Translations under genes and position numbers: made by a program
Shown here: positions 48,969 to 58,381 of the stretch, one piece after another
How positions within the stretch are numbered: the first letter of the stretch is position 1
Layout: each line of letters begins with the position of its first letter
The notes under the pieces: model-generated
Seen by the model: only the letters and a program-made list of their open reading frames with translations
Told to the model about the DNA's origin: nothing
Database searches by the model: none
NCBI RefSeq assembly: GCF_015679185.1
Contig: NZ_CP064939.1
Coordinates: 2,976,001 to 3,040,000 of the forward strand
Reading direction: 5' to 3'
Length of the DNA: 64,000 nucleotides
Origin: Pedobacter endophyticus
GTDB taxonomy: Bacteria > Bacteroidota > Bacteroidia > Sphingobacteriales > Sphingobacteriaceae

Positions 48969-49269
48969 GCGCCTCCTCTCGATATAATCGTTTGACAACC
49001 GCATTTTCAGGCGTACCATAACCCAGGATCCGCCTGATATCCTCACGGCTAAAATATACAATGCGACCAATCTTGGTAAAGGGCAGTTTGCCGCTTACCC
49101 GCAAGTGCAGCAAGGTACCGGCAGAAATTTTCATGAGCTTTCTGACCTCAGCACTTTTGAGGTACTCATCAGGCGCTGCCGTTTGGAGCGGTACAATTTT
49201 TTTGATCTCTTCGATCAGCTCGCTTTTTAGTTCAAGCAGATCACTTTTGGTAACCAGGTCTAAATTCAT
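48952..49269 (-). CDS. Excisionase-like helix-turn-helix protein
   Basis: Starting at the ATG at 49269 (MNLDLVTKSDLLELKSELIE), the protein has 105 residues. Its core, DEYLKSAEVRKLMKISAGTL followed by LRVSGKLPFTKIGRIVYFSR, is the HTH_17/excisionase-type winged helix typical of Bacteroidetes conjugative and mobilizable elements. It probably controls excision or mob gene expression. It overlaps the following gene, so the two are co-expressed. Confidence 0.8.
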   Translation of the reverse strand: MNLDLVTKSDLLELKSELIEEIKKIVPLQTAAPDEYLKSAEVRKLMKISAGTLLHLRVSGKLPFTKIGRIVYFSREDIRRILGYGTPENAVVKRLYREEAHGERK

Positions 49270-49420
49270 GTCTCTTAAAAATTTAATGATCAATGCTCTC
49301 CAGCTAGTCACAACAAGAAGCTATGTATTTGGAGATTTCACATCAAAAGTGAGAACAGAAACATGTAATCAGATGCCTAATGGAGGTGTTTGGGCATAAA
49401 TGCGCTCAACTATACCAATG

Positions 49421-50170
49421 TTATTTGTCAGGCACATGGGGAACAATATCAAATGCTTTATCCTCATCAGATATAAAAATATGCTTGGAGGAGTCTTCGG
49501 GAGAAAAATAATTTTGAGCTGTCGCCAATGATATTGGTTTATCTCCATGAACAAAGTTCTTGGCGATCATTTTATACCATGGACTGTGGCCTTGTGTAAC
49601 TACGAGCCTTTTGCCATTGGGCAAAACCTGTTTTCGAAGCTGGCGCATCAAATCCATGAATGCTGCTATACTTCCGCTATTGATTACGATTTTTTCACTT
49701 GCCTCATACTGCAGGACTTTATCGAAACGGTCCTGCAAGTCAGCCAAGTTACTTTTGAGCAGCGCAATTTCCGCATCCCTTTGATTCAGCATTTTTTCTG
49801 TTGAGGTATTTACGTTCCACTCATCAATCGTATTTAAGAATCCTTGGAAGGCTTCTAATTTATCAAGATTGGCCAAGTGAATCTCATATACGGATCTGAA
49901 TGGATCCTTAGCTGAATAAAAAGTAATTCTTCTTTGAATGCTCCGATTTACTTTACGGAAGAAGGCCTCACGATCATCTGGATACCGTAGCAGATAATGG
50001 TTAAGGTGAAAATCGTAAAACGCTCTGTATTCACCATCAGGTAAACTGTAAAGTTTCAGCGCAAAGAAATTATCCTCTAATTTTCTATTAGAGAATATCG
50101 GATTACCGATTTCATATGGATGTGGAGAAAAGTCGAATCTCCTTCGAAATTTAAAAAAACGTTCAGTCAT
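49421..50170 (-). CDS. Unknown protein with central coiled coil
   Basis: The 249-residue protein is not recognised. It is basic and aromatic at the N-terminus (FFKFRRRFDFSPHPYEIG), has a coiled-coil segment at about 138-170 (NQRDAEIALLKSNLADLQDR), and ends with a compact acidic domain (SSKHIFISDEDKAF). It lies upstream of the mobile-element gene group on the same strand after 151 bp, so it probably belongs to the same mobilizable element as cargo or regulator. Confidence 0.65.
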   Translation of the reverse strand: MTERFFKFRRRFDFSPHPYEIGNPIFSNRKLEDNFFALKLYSLPDGEYRAFYDFHLNHYLLRYPDDREAFFRKVNRSIQRRITFYSAKDPFRSVYEIHLANLDKLEAFQGFLNTIDEWNVNTSTEKMLNQRDAEIALLKSNLADLQDRFDKVLQYEASEKIVINSGSIAAFMDLMRQLRKQVLPNGKRLVVTQGHSPWYKMIAKNFVHGDKPISLATAQNYFSPEDSSKHIFISDEDKAFDIVPHVPDK

Positions 50171-50826
50171 GATAAATTAGGAGTGGCGTCCCTTTCAGTA
50201 ACCAGACAGGGAACTGTTAACAATTGATAGCAATATACAACTATTCAGATCCTCAGGCAACTTCCGGCTTTCGCCACTTGTGAAGTTGTTTTTTAACAGT
50301 ACACACTTTGGATAGAAATACACACATTATTTTGAGAGATGTCCAATGAAATCTACTTTTTTCTTCTATACCCAGAAAAGTAATCTTACCGAGATATGGA
50401 TTACCATTAAATTTTCCTGGCTATCCATGGAAGTGAGATTTTTATATTTTCAAAATTGGCATGAGACTCGGTAAATGGTTGTAGAGTCAATCCGCGGAAG
50501 TTCGACCCTGCATGCGCATTTCGAGGCAATAGTAAATTTCGAAAAAGTGTTGAAGAACAAGATTGAGGGACAGTATCGTAAGAAAAAGTTTTAACACTTT
50601 AATATATCGCCATTACAAACATTCTTCCTCTTTGACAGCACATCAAAAGTAAGGATCATTATACTCGAAGGCCCAGAGCGAATATTATCTTCTAAGACGA
50701 CATACGAATCTTAATGATTGGGGTATGATAATTATATTGGAGATTAGATAAAGCTTGTTTTTTTATTTAATTTAGATTCCATCTTCCTATATTGGTAGAT
50801 ATATTTATTAATGCACTCAAACCACA
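50171..50826. other. Non-coding region between the mob module and the ABC operon
   Basis: I see no gene in these 656 bases. It separates leftward mobilization-related genes from the rightward three-gene operon, whose promoter must be in its right part. Confidence 0.45.
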
Positions 50827-51480
50827 ATGGAGGAAAACCTCAATAAAAAATATAGGGATAGGCTACGCATCCTACTGATAATTTATTTCTTTTCAGAACC
50901 ATTCCAGGATCCCGATAAACCCCAAATAATAGCTCGCCTTAAAAGTGAGGTAAAGATTCAAAAGCTGGACTTTCTGCTCCGCTATCCAAGTTACCTATGC
51001 TATGAATTAATGCTCAAAATGCACGAAGATTCATCGATCGATAGATCGGAAATCAAAAAGTTGATCAGTGAAATAATAGATTCCCATGAGCCTGAAATAA
51101 GGACCATAGATATGAAAAAATTCTTGTACGGTGCTTGGGAAAACTTGGATAGGACCATAAATTTCCTAAAATCACATGGGCTGATAGATTTTGACAGCAA
51201 AATTGACAGTTCCCTCAAACAATACAGCAAAGAATACCTTCTTACCTCCCTGGGTAAACAGAAGGTTGAAAATGGGCTTAACGCGATCCCAGGTCTAAAG
51301 TGGTACAGTGATAGGTGTTGGATAATCAAAAAATATTTTGGAGATCTTAAGGGTAGTGAGCTTAAAGCTCTCCAATATGGACATACTAAATATAAAGATG
51401 CCATGATAAATCAGTATATCCATGATATAGCCGAAGAGGCCAGAAATATGTTTAACAAAGAATTTAACGAAGCAATATGA
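50827..51480 (+). CDS. Small middle component of a three-gene ABC ATPase system
   Basis: The 217-residue helical protein opens a tightly coupled operon. It reads like an all-helical adaptor with a winged-helix-like part (FLKSHGLIDFDSK, LTSLGKQKVENGL). Its stop overlaps the ATPase start by 4 bp (ATGA). In three-component ABC systems (the ABC-3C group of Krishnan, Burroughs and Aravind) and in Lamassu-type systems, a small helical middle component links an SMC-like ATPase to its effector; the name used here rests on that context. No direct sequence family is claimed. Confidence 0.75.
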   Translation: MEENLNKKYRDRLRILLIIYFFSEPFQDPDKPQIIARLKSEVKIQKLDFLLRYPSYLCYELMLKMHEDSSIDRSEIKKLISEIIDSHEPEIRTIDMKKFLYGAWENLDRTINFLKSHGLIDFDSKIDSSLKQYSKEYLLTSLGKQKVENGLNAIPGLKWYSDRCWIIKKYFGDLKGSELKALQYGHTKYKDAMINQYIHDIAEEARNMFNKEFNEAI

Positions 51481-53564
51481 ATTTCAAGTTCGATGAATTT
51501 GTAAAATATGTACACGAAATTTACGCAGCGGATTTCTCGCTGGAAGAGGTCAAAGAAATACTATTTCTTGAAGAGGACGGCTATAATAAGAGTGTTCCGG
51601 ATTCTCCCCAGAAAAGATTACTGTTGAGGAGAATAATACTTGAAGGTAAGAAGAACGAAGATACCACTTTCAAATACGACCGCCCATTGTATAGTGGGGT
51701 CAGCATGTGGGTAGCAGATAACCTCAAAGGCAAATCTACTATTTTTAAGGCAATCGGATTTGCACTGACGGGTAGAGATAAGTTCACTCCTCTAGTAAAA
51801 ACCTGGTTGAAATACATTGCGCTAGAATTTTCGATTAAAGATGCGGTTTATTCAGTCGTATTGAATCTCACCGGTGCACAACTAAAAGCAGCTGTTTATT
51901 CCTCTGCCATTGACAGCCTTGCGGGTGAAGAACCGTTAAGGTCGTTTAAAAGCAAAGACGGATTAGCTGATTTCATGCAGGAACTCTTTTTCGAAGAGTT
52001 TGACTATTATCCTATTAAAAGAGTTCAGGCGTCACAACCCAGTATTAACCTGAGTGATGCAGATTTGACCTGGGTCAGCTATTACTCCTCCATATATCAT
52101 CAGTCAAAAGATTATGGGAATTTAGATATTGGCAATCAACATGCAATGGTATTTCAGATGCTTTTAGGACTGGAATACACGTTTTCGATCCATGCTCTTG
52201 AGGCCAAAGCAAAAAAGGCAGAACGTGAATGGAGCCTAAAGACAGAACAGGAAAAAAATCAATCGATTACCGTTGAGGATTTGCAAAAAATGCAAAATGA
52301 TTTGATCGCCACAAATGAGCAGATTTTAAAATTGAGGACTAATACAGAAAAGAAAGCTATTGAGGCGATAGAAGAAAGGCTACATTCATTTCAGCAATCC
52401 AGGGAGACGACGAGAAAAGAAAAAATGGACGGCGAGGACAGGCTTTACCAAATGAAAACTGCTTTCAACTCTTCTCAAGTGGAGATAAAGGAAAAACAGG
52501 ATTTAATCCAGCATTCCACCAGGGAGATAAATAAGTTACGAAAACTGATTGTTGAATACCAAGATTATATTGACTCAGGTATATTCTTCAATAACCTCGA
52601 AGTCACAGAATGTCCCCACTGTGATCATGAAGTGGATAAGGATAAGCGTTTGCTCGAGAAGGAGTCTAAAATATGTATGCTCTGCGACCATGAAATGACT
52701 GCTCAGGTAAATGATATAGAAATATGGCAATTGAGAATACAGGAAGCTAAACAAGAAATTGAGCGAAACCGTTTACTTTCCGAAACAGAGAACCAGGTAC
52801 TCATTAACATCGAACAAAAGGTTAAGATTAATGATAAAAAGTTTGCCAGTCTGGAAAATGAGGTATTAAAATTGGAAAATGTTCTTGAGAACTTAGACAA
52901 ATCAATTAAGGAAGCAGAGGGGCATAGAAATCAACTGAGAGCGACGATTGAAGGAGACTATTTCAGTAAATTCGAAAATCTTCTTGAGCAAAAAATCAAG
53001 ACGGAAAATCAGATAGCAGTCGCCGAAAAACAGGCAACTTTGCGTCTCGATAATAAGTTGAAAAGAAAGGCTGAACTGCTTAGAACTGGGCATGAACTGA
53101 TGCTTAAGAGCAGAAAAAAACTGGGTCAGGCCACCCTGTTTCAACTCGAGGAAATTATGCTTAACCAACTTCACTCGCTGGGACTTTCCAGTTACACGAG
53201 GGTCGTGATAAATCCAGATAACTTTATCATTCACTATCATCAAGGAAATGTTGTAAATAATTTCAACGACATATCTGAAGGTGAACAGTTACGGGCAAAA
53301 CTGGCTTTGTATCTGAGCCTTATCGAACTGGATCTGGAGAAGGGTGTGGGCCGGCACCCGAGGCTGATAATTCTAGATTCTCCAACAAAGGAAGAGGCCG
53401 ATATTCACTTCGTGGAGGGGCTTAAGAAAACATTGTTGCATATCGAAGAAAAGTTTGGTGAGCAGGTACAGGTGATGGTTGGAACAGCAAATAGAGAGCT
53501 GGCAAGCATTATAAAGTCTGCTGAAAAACTTGATGTTAGTGAAAGTGGTCAATTTGTCTTTTAA
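51477..53564 (+). CDS. SMC/Rad50-like ABC ATPase with zinc-hook-like cysteines
   Basis: The 695-residue ATPase has an unusual Walker A at 80-88 (ADNLKGKST): the first glycine of GxxxxGKST is alanine. A coiled coil follows (about 235-350), then a CPHC motif (379-382) and CMLC (400-403), like a Rad50 zinc hook. A second coiled coil runs to about 560. The ABC signature (SEGEQLRAKLALYLSL) is near 600 and Walker B with DSPTKEE (LIILDSP) near 630. It is co-translated with the small component before it and the nuclease after it (1-bp overlap, TAATG). Predicted role: DNA-end or replication-intermediate sensor. Confidence 0.88.
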   Translation: MNFKFDEFVKYVHEIYAADFSLEEVKEILFLEEDGYNKSVPDSPQKRLLLRRIILEGKKNEDTTFKYDRPLYSGVSMWVADNLKGKSTIFKAIGFALTGRDKFTPLVKTWLKYIALEFSIKDAVYSVVLNLTGAQLKAAVYSSAIDSLAGEEPLRSFKSKDGLADFMQELFFEEFDYYPIKRVQASQPSINLSDADLTWVSYYSSIYHQSKDYGNLDIGNQHAMVFQMLLGLEYTFSIHALEAKAKKAEREWSLKTEQEKNQSITVEDLQKMQNDLIATNEQILKLRTNTEKKAIEAIEERLHSFQQSRETTRKEKMDGEDRLYQMKTAFNSSQVEIKEKQDLIQHSTREINKLRKLIVEYQDYIDSGIFFNNLEVTECPHCDHEVDKDKRLLEKESKICMLCDHEMTAQVNDIEIWQLRIQEAKQEIERNRLLSETENQVLINIEQKVKINDKKFASLENEVLKLENVLENLDKSIKEAEGHRNQLRATIEGDYFSKFENLLEQKIKTENQIAVAEKQATLRLDNKLKRKAELLRTGHELMLKSRKKLGQATLFQLEEIMLNQLHSLGLSSYTRVVINPDNFIIHYHQGNVVNNFNDISEGEQLRAKLALYLSLIELDLEKGVGRHPRLIILDSPTKEEADIHFVEGLKKTLLHIEEKFGEQVQVMVGTANRELASIIKSAEKLDVSESGQFVF

Positions 53565-55345
53565 TGAACATTCCTAAACAATATCATGATTTTGGCAATT
53601 TATCCGAGGATGAAAAGGCGGATTTTTTGGATAGCTTTTTTGATGAAGGCTATTTCCAGAGCTATTCACTTCCCGCATTAAAAAATCTCCTCCAGTCGAT
53701 TATCGTTCAGGAAACCAAGTCCTACCTCCGGCAATGTGCGCTTGAGATCTACAGCAGTCTTGTTCTCATTGGGAAACTGAGCCGGCAGACCTTACTAGGT
53801 ATTTTGCTCGAGGATATAGAAGATAATTCAGATCCTTTTGTACAGATCTCGCGTATCCGCTTACTGTTTCTGCATTATGATGCGAGTGCAGACGCTGATC
53901 AGGTATTTGAGAAGTTGAGCCGTCATTTGAACGCGGATGTATCCAGTGAAGCTTTATACCGAAAAGGGCTTCTGGCTTTTCTTGCCATCCCTCAAAATGG
54001 AACTTCGGATTTCATAGCCGGTCTTAAATTCTGCCATTCACACTTTTTTGCATCATCTAGTATTGTTGAAAATAGGATAGATGCAGCTTATTTCGCAGCA
54101 GTCTGTGATTTCATTCTTAGTTTGATTGCTGGTCAACAAGAGGAGTACCAAACATTGCTAGCCAGGTGCCTTAACTTACTCTGGAGATTTGAGATATTCA
54201 GTAATGATGAAAATCTGAGTTTATCTCAACATCTGGGACAGGTTTTAAGCCTTAGTGTAGACATCGTGAAAAAAGTGAGTGAGGAAAGTAAATGGATTGA
54301 CTACGATGCAGAGTTGGTGGAGGTTTTTAGTCTCCACCAAGAATTGATCAATGTTCAGGCAAATGGAACCTTTATCGACCAAACAATTCTCAAGCAGTTC
54401 AAACAATTGACAACGTCCGTAATCTCCCCGCTCTATTCCAGCAATCTAATCGCATCCTCAGCCAGGCTTGGCGTGTTAATTGAGAAAGAAATAGATCCAG
54501 AATACCAAGGTTTCCTGAAAGAGATACAGGACTCTTTAAACCAAAACATAAATAAAAAAAAAGACAACGTTCAGATTATCGCCTTTCTTGCAAGAAAATA
54601 TAAAAATATTCCATTACAGCAAATAGAGGCCGATATTCCGTTGATTTCGGACGATGATCCACTGTCCTTGGCCGGGTTGATTAGCGCCTACGCTGCTAAA
54701 GATGCAACATATTCTATGACCGGATATCTCCAGGGTGATGAGGTTTTTGCCTTGTTGCGCCGGGCGATTGAGCGCCATATCCCGGAATATTCGGCGGAAA
54801 AACTGAATTCCTTCTCAATTGTGCTAAGCAATGTCATTACTTATGTGGTTCGGAGCATGCAGGAAAAAAAGGAATTTTTTCCGGAATTATATAATGCAAA
54901 ACTCGCCACAGGTAAAACCGAACACATTTTTCAAGAGAGTCTTTTTAGAAATCTCCGACAATCTGGAGCAGGATTCCGATATCTGTATGAGGTCAATCAA
55001 TCAGGTGGAGGGAGAGTGGACGTTACCTACAATGATAATGGATTGGTGTTTCCAGTTGAGGTCAAAAAGACCAAAACACAGCCATCCTGGCAAGATATTC
55101 AGGCAGATTACTTAGCTCAGGCGCAGACCTATACCAATTCATATGAGCAACTGGGGATATTTATGGTATTTGAACTATCTGACAAAACTAGTCATAATGC
55201 ACCAATAAACGATATCAGGGAATTGTTCAAATTCCAGTATTTAAAAACCCATTACGCTTTGGGAGGTAACTATCCAGACGGGGTTGTATGTATAATCGTC
55301 CCGGCAAATAAAGTTTCGCCAAGTAGCATGTCCACCTATAGATAA
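53564..55345 (+). CDS. PD-(D/E)XK nuclease effector of the ABC ATPase operon
   Basis: The 593-residue protein has a long helical N-terminal part (about 1-440) that reads like HEAT-type repeats, and a C-terminal nuclease-type site. GGGRVDVTYNDNG holds Asp486, and VFPVEVKKTK holds Glu499 and Lys501, followed by WQDIQADYLAQAQTYTNS, a helix often seen in such nucleases. The gene starts inside the stop codon of the ATPase gene. It is the likely DNA-cutting effector, held inactive until the ATPase senses phage DNA. The layout is Lamassu-like, but the subunits are not in that system's usual order. Confidence 0.85.
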   Translation: MNIPKQYHDFGNLSEDEKADFLDSFFDEGYFQSYSLPALKNLLQSIIVQETKSYLRQCALEIYSSLVLIGKLSRQTLLGILLEDIEDNSDPFVQISRIRLLFLHYDASADADQVFEKLSRHLNADVSSEALYRKGLLAFLAIPQNGTSDFIAGLKFCHSHFFASSSIVENRIDAAYFAAVCDFILSLIAGQQEEYQTLLARCLNLLWRFEIFSNDENLSLSQHLGQVLSLSVDIVKKVSEESKWIDYDAELVEVFSLHQELINVQANGTFIDQTILKQFKQLTTSVISPLYSSNLIASSARLGVLIEKEIDPEYQGFLKEIQDSLNQNINKKKDNVQIIAFLARKYKNIPLQQIEADIPLISDDDPLSLAGLISAYAAKDATYSMTGYLQGDEVFALLRRAIERHIPEYSAEKLNSFSIVLSNVITYVVRSMQEKKEFFPELYNAKLATGKTEHIFQESLFRNLRQSGAGFRYLYEVNQSGGGRVDVTYNDNGLVFPVEVKKTKTQPSWQDIQADYLAQAQTYTNSYEQLGIFMVFELSDKTSHNAPINDIRELFKFQYLKTHYALGGNYPDGVVCIIVPANKVSPSSMSTYR

Positions 55346-55607
55346 TATAATAGCCTAGTTCGGACAATTTGTCTTCCGAAATTTCACTTGCAGAATTCCC
55401 TGATCACTTTTGTCGCTAAGAAAACGGTCTGCAAAAGCCGGGCCGTCAGAAACCCCTCGTCGACTATCGCTTAATGGAAACATGGAACCAAATCGTTTTC
55501 AAAATTAAAAAACCAGGTGATGACAGAGCTGTGCAGTTTTATATGAAATATAGCCAACAGTAATAGATTGAGAAAGGCTGCTGCTTTTCGCCGCAATCGA
55601 AATTTTG
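55346..55607. other. Unassigned decayed sequence
   Basis: No gene is recognised here. It lies between the nuclease stop and the end of the Argonaute remnant, with stops in every frame. It may include 3' sequence of the lost Argonaute gene. Confidence 0.4.
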
Positions 55608-55830
55608 CTAAAATTTACATGTAAAACTATATTTCAGCTGCATGGTATCGCTGGGATCAATATAGTTAAGATCTCGCCACATTGCGTGTACATTCAATCG
55701 TAATTGGCATTTGACGGTAAAATTGTGTATTGTTCCAGTTCATTTTTGTCAACGAAAGAATCTCATCGCAGATAATGTTAGGAGACTCATCATGATGAGC
55801 TAACCTCATTTCCAGCGCCCTGGGTTTATT
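55608..55830 (-). pseudogene. C-terminal remnant of a prokaryotic Argonaute (PIWI end), frameshifted
   Basis: One minus-strand frame (55666-55830) reads KPRALEMRLAHHDESPN, then CDEILSLTKMNWNNTQF and MPITIECTRNVA. This is the classic PIWI C-terminus (LTKMNWNNTQF...PITI..A..V). A +1 shift then gives WRDLNYIDPSDTMQLKYSF up to a stop at 55608, matching the usual 'G-x-I-x-x-Y-I-D-P...YSFYM' tail. Everything upstream of the PIWI end is lost or unrecognisable; a 52-codon frame at 55826-55984 (MSVNPIAILEP...) may or may not be part of it. The catalytic tetrad region cannot be read. Confidence 0.6.
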
Positions 55831-56418
55831 TCGGCCAAGTTAGGTTTCGTAAAAAGGTATAGATCCTCTGGTATATAAGAGATGCTGCTTTTCGCTCATT
55901 GGGAAATGTGTCCTTCTCATTGGAGGATAGTCTGTTGATGTCGTGCATGATGGGTTCAAGGATCGCAATGGGATTAACTGACATATCTAATATATAATCT
56001 TGCAAAATACTAAACCCCGAGATTTATCCCATTGGGTTCCGATACATTGAAAGCCGCCTTGATCGGACACTGATTAGTTTATCGTCAGAGATTATACCAC
56101 TATCTATTTGGGCTCTTGATATTTAATAGTTTACACCTAAAAACCTCTTTTATATGTTGAAATGAATTAAAATGCCCACCAATGGGCCAACGTTTTCTTT
56201 AAGAGTCTACCGAGAATCCAAGCACTCTAGACCAGGCAAAAAGTTATAATTTTATCAATCAGAAAAATTCCTCTCTTTATCCAGTCGATTCTACTGGTTT
56301 TTTGGCGTCTTTGTCGGCTCGATTATATCTAAGGTGTAAAAACACAGCATTTATATTTCTATTTTAGAGATTTAATTATTGTATTTTCATTACATGTAAA
56401 GTATACTAACAGAAAATA
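55831..56418. other. Decayed sequence upstream of the Argonaute remnant
   Basis: A minus-strand frame at 55826-55984 has protein-like composition but no recognised family; beyond it all frames are broken. The promoter of the gene at 56419 should lie at the right end. Confidence 0.4.
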
Positions 56419-57192
56419 ATGGAAGAACTAACAAAAAAGGTGCTGGAAGAATTAAAACGTTTTGACGAATTTAATGATACCCAGGTTTTGCAGCAACATT
56501 ATAAGGCGGTGCTGGACGCCTATATTGTCGGTAACTATCCCATGGGTTTCGAGGGTGAAACCTTGATGTGTAGCATTCACGAAGTTTGTTCTGACGATAA
56601 CAGCCATAACTGCGTTGGATGTAATCTTCAGGAGCAGTCTTCGCTGATCATCCGCTTTCTCTCTGGATATGCATCATTCGCAAGTGAACATGCCGTATCC
56701 ATTCATTTCCATATGCTGCTTTACCTGTTGGCAGAGCGCTATAATCAGTATATCGAAATGATGGATATACCAATTGCGGCTAAGAGCAGGCATTTTAAGA
56801 TTTTTCAGAAAGTAATCCATTGGGCGAACTTTATCAAACATCCAAAAGCATTTGTACTTGTCCATCATCCGCAATATTTCATCGATGGCATTGATACCGA
56901 TCCACAGCGGCAGAAAGAAAGAATACATGAAGCAAGGGAAAACAAACATCTTATTGATGACAGCTTTGTCAGCGAGTACTATGCAGGAAGTGAACATAAT
57001 GGTAAACTGATGACTGCTCTCGCCAAAAAGGAAAACGTGATTGTGCTTTTTCCCGATCCGTTACAGCTAATTGAATCTTTTGTGAAAGCTCAACAGGAAT
57101 TTGTCAGCCTAATAGTCGATAACAAGGTATTTAGGGAAATCATCACAAACAAAGCGAACCTAAGAGCATCGTTTTCCCAATCAGAAGCTTAA
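56419..57192 (+). CDS. Unknown helical protein with a cysteine cluster
   Basis: The 257-residue protein is not recognised. After an N-terminal helix it has a cysteine/histidine-rich stretch at about 51-69 (MCSIHEVCSDD, NCVGCNLQEQ) that could bind a metal ion. A helix with three histidines follows (HAVSIHFHMLLYLL), then HPKAFVLVHHPQYF. The C-terminal half is helical. It stands alone between the Argonaute remnant and the TIR/RNase H pair; its defence role is only suggested by location. Confidence 0.7.
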   Translation: MEELTKKVLEELKRFDEFNDTQVLQQHYKAVLDAYIVGNYPMGFEGETLMCSIHEVCSDDNSHNCVGCNLQEQSSLIIRFLSGYASFASEHAVSIHFHMLLYLLAERYNQYIEMMDIPIAAKSRHFKIFQKVIHWANFIKHPKAFVLVHHPQYFIDGIDTDPQRQKERIHEARENKHLIDDSFVSEYYAGSEHNGKLMTALAKKENVIVLFPDPLQLIESFVKAQQEFVSLIVDNKVFREIITNKANLRASFSQSEA

Positions 57193-57652
57193 GGCATAAT
57201 TGTGTCGTCCGACGAACAGAAAATAAAGTTTATCCCATTGCGCGTAGAAATCTTCAGCCTTGATATGTGCGCGAGTTTTTTAGTCAAAAAAGTAAATTGT
57301 TTCGCCTATCTGTGGCAGCAAACTGGCCGGGCTTTTATACTGGAGGAGTTCACTGCTCTGAGATATATCCAAAATGGAATCATTGTGCACCTGACCAGCA
57401 AGAGAGTCAGCGTAACGATTATAAATCTCGTTATATGAAAGGGCATTATCCACCTTTTAAAAGGTTAATTAATTTCCTTTTAAAATCGTTATGGTTAATT
57501 CCTAATTTATTATAATTAAGCTAGCAATTTAGTTTTCAATTTTATAAATAAATAAATCAAACTACCCTACTACATATTAATGAGAAATGATGGAGCTTGT
57601 AAAGAATACGTTATAATTTCCTATCTTGGTACATCTAAAATAATTTCTTAAC
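57193..57652. other. Spacer with overlapping short frames
   Basis: Two overlapping frames (57202-57438 and 57267-57515) exist but neither has a recognised family or a good start. They may be debris of a lost gene. The promoter of the TIR/RNase H pair should be at the right end; TTATTTATAA-type AT-rich blocks are present but no consensus promoter is assigned. Confidence 0.4.
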
Positions 57653-58381
57653 ATGTCAAAATTTAAAGGAGATCTCGACGAGCTAAAGGCGAATCTACAT
57701 AAAGATGGAATAGAGGGTACTTGGTCGAATTTCGACAATGGACACAAATTCAAAACTGTTGACGGTGCTATACTTAACTTTTACAACACTGGAACGCTTC
57801 AGGCACAAGGCCGGGGTAATTCGAAAGACAAAATCGATCGTCTAGTCAAGCGTTTGAATGGCGTAACCGAACCAGATGCTGTGGTTGAGGTGGTAAAGGC
57901 AGTGGCAGCCCCTCAGTTATTTATTGTCTATGGCCACGATGAAACTAGCCGGGATCAACTTGAACTTATTCTAAGTAAACTTGGAATCGAGTCATTCATT
58001 TTGGCAAAATCAAGTGGGAGTGGGCTAACTATCATTGAAGCTCTCGAACAACATGTTGGGCGTGCTGGAACAGCGAAAGCCGGAATTGTTTTATTAACCC
58101 CAGACGATATGGCTTATTCAGCGAGGGAAGGAGCAGAAGCACTTAAAGGAAGAGCTAGACAAAATGTGATTTTGGAAATGGGTATGCTATTAGCTAAGTT
58201 AGGGAGACAGAGTACACTGATCTTAGTAAAAGGAAAGCTTGAAAGACCATCTGATACCGATGGCATAATCTATCATTCTTTTACTAATCACGTAAAAGAA
58301 ATAGTTGCACCTTTAGTTGAAAGACTTGAAAGTCTTGGTTTTAAAATAGATCACAAAAAAGCTCTCGAAGCTTCTAGATAG
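57653..58381 (+). CDS. TIR-like (PF10137/CAP12-type) effector with RNase-HIII-like N-terminal domain
   Basis: The 242-residue protein has a C-terminal TIR-like domain at about 86-231: LFIVYGHDETSRDQLELIL, SGSGLTIIEALEQH, AGIVLLTPDD, and RARQNVILEMGMLLAKLGR with the conserved catalytic-type Glu175. This family includes CAP12-type NADases. Residues 1-70 form a separate domain (GTWSNFDNG, LNFYNTGTLQAQGR) whose pattern recalls the TBP-like substrate-binding domain of RNase HIII. That points to binding an RNA:DNA hybrid or DNA. Its stop directly touches the start of the RNase H gene, so the two are coupled. Predicted role: NAD-depleting effector triggered by a nucleic-acid ligand. Confidence 0.88.
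   Translation: MSKFKGDLDELKANLHKDGIEGTWSNFDNGHKFKTVDGAILNFYNTGTLQAQGRGNSKDKIDRLVKRLNGVTEPDAVVEVVKAVAAPQLFIVYGHDETSRDQLELILSKLGIESFILAKSSGSGLTIIEALEQHVGRAGTAKAGIVLLTPDDMAYSAREGAEALKGRARQNVILEMGMLLAKLGRQSTLILVKGKLERPSDTDGIIYHSFTNHVKEIVAPLVERLESLGFKIDHKKALEASR

Noticed and set aside
55826..55984. 52-codon minus-strand frame next to the Argonaute remnant
   Set aside because: Protein-like but unassigned; I could not tell whether it belongs to the Argonaute gene or to another lost gene.
57202..57515. Two overlapping plus-strand ORFs (78 and 82 codons)
   Set aside because: Neither has a recognised family or start; probably debris.
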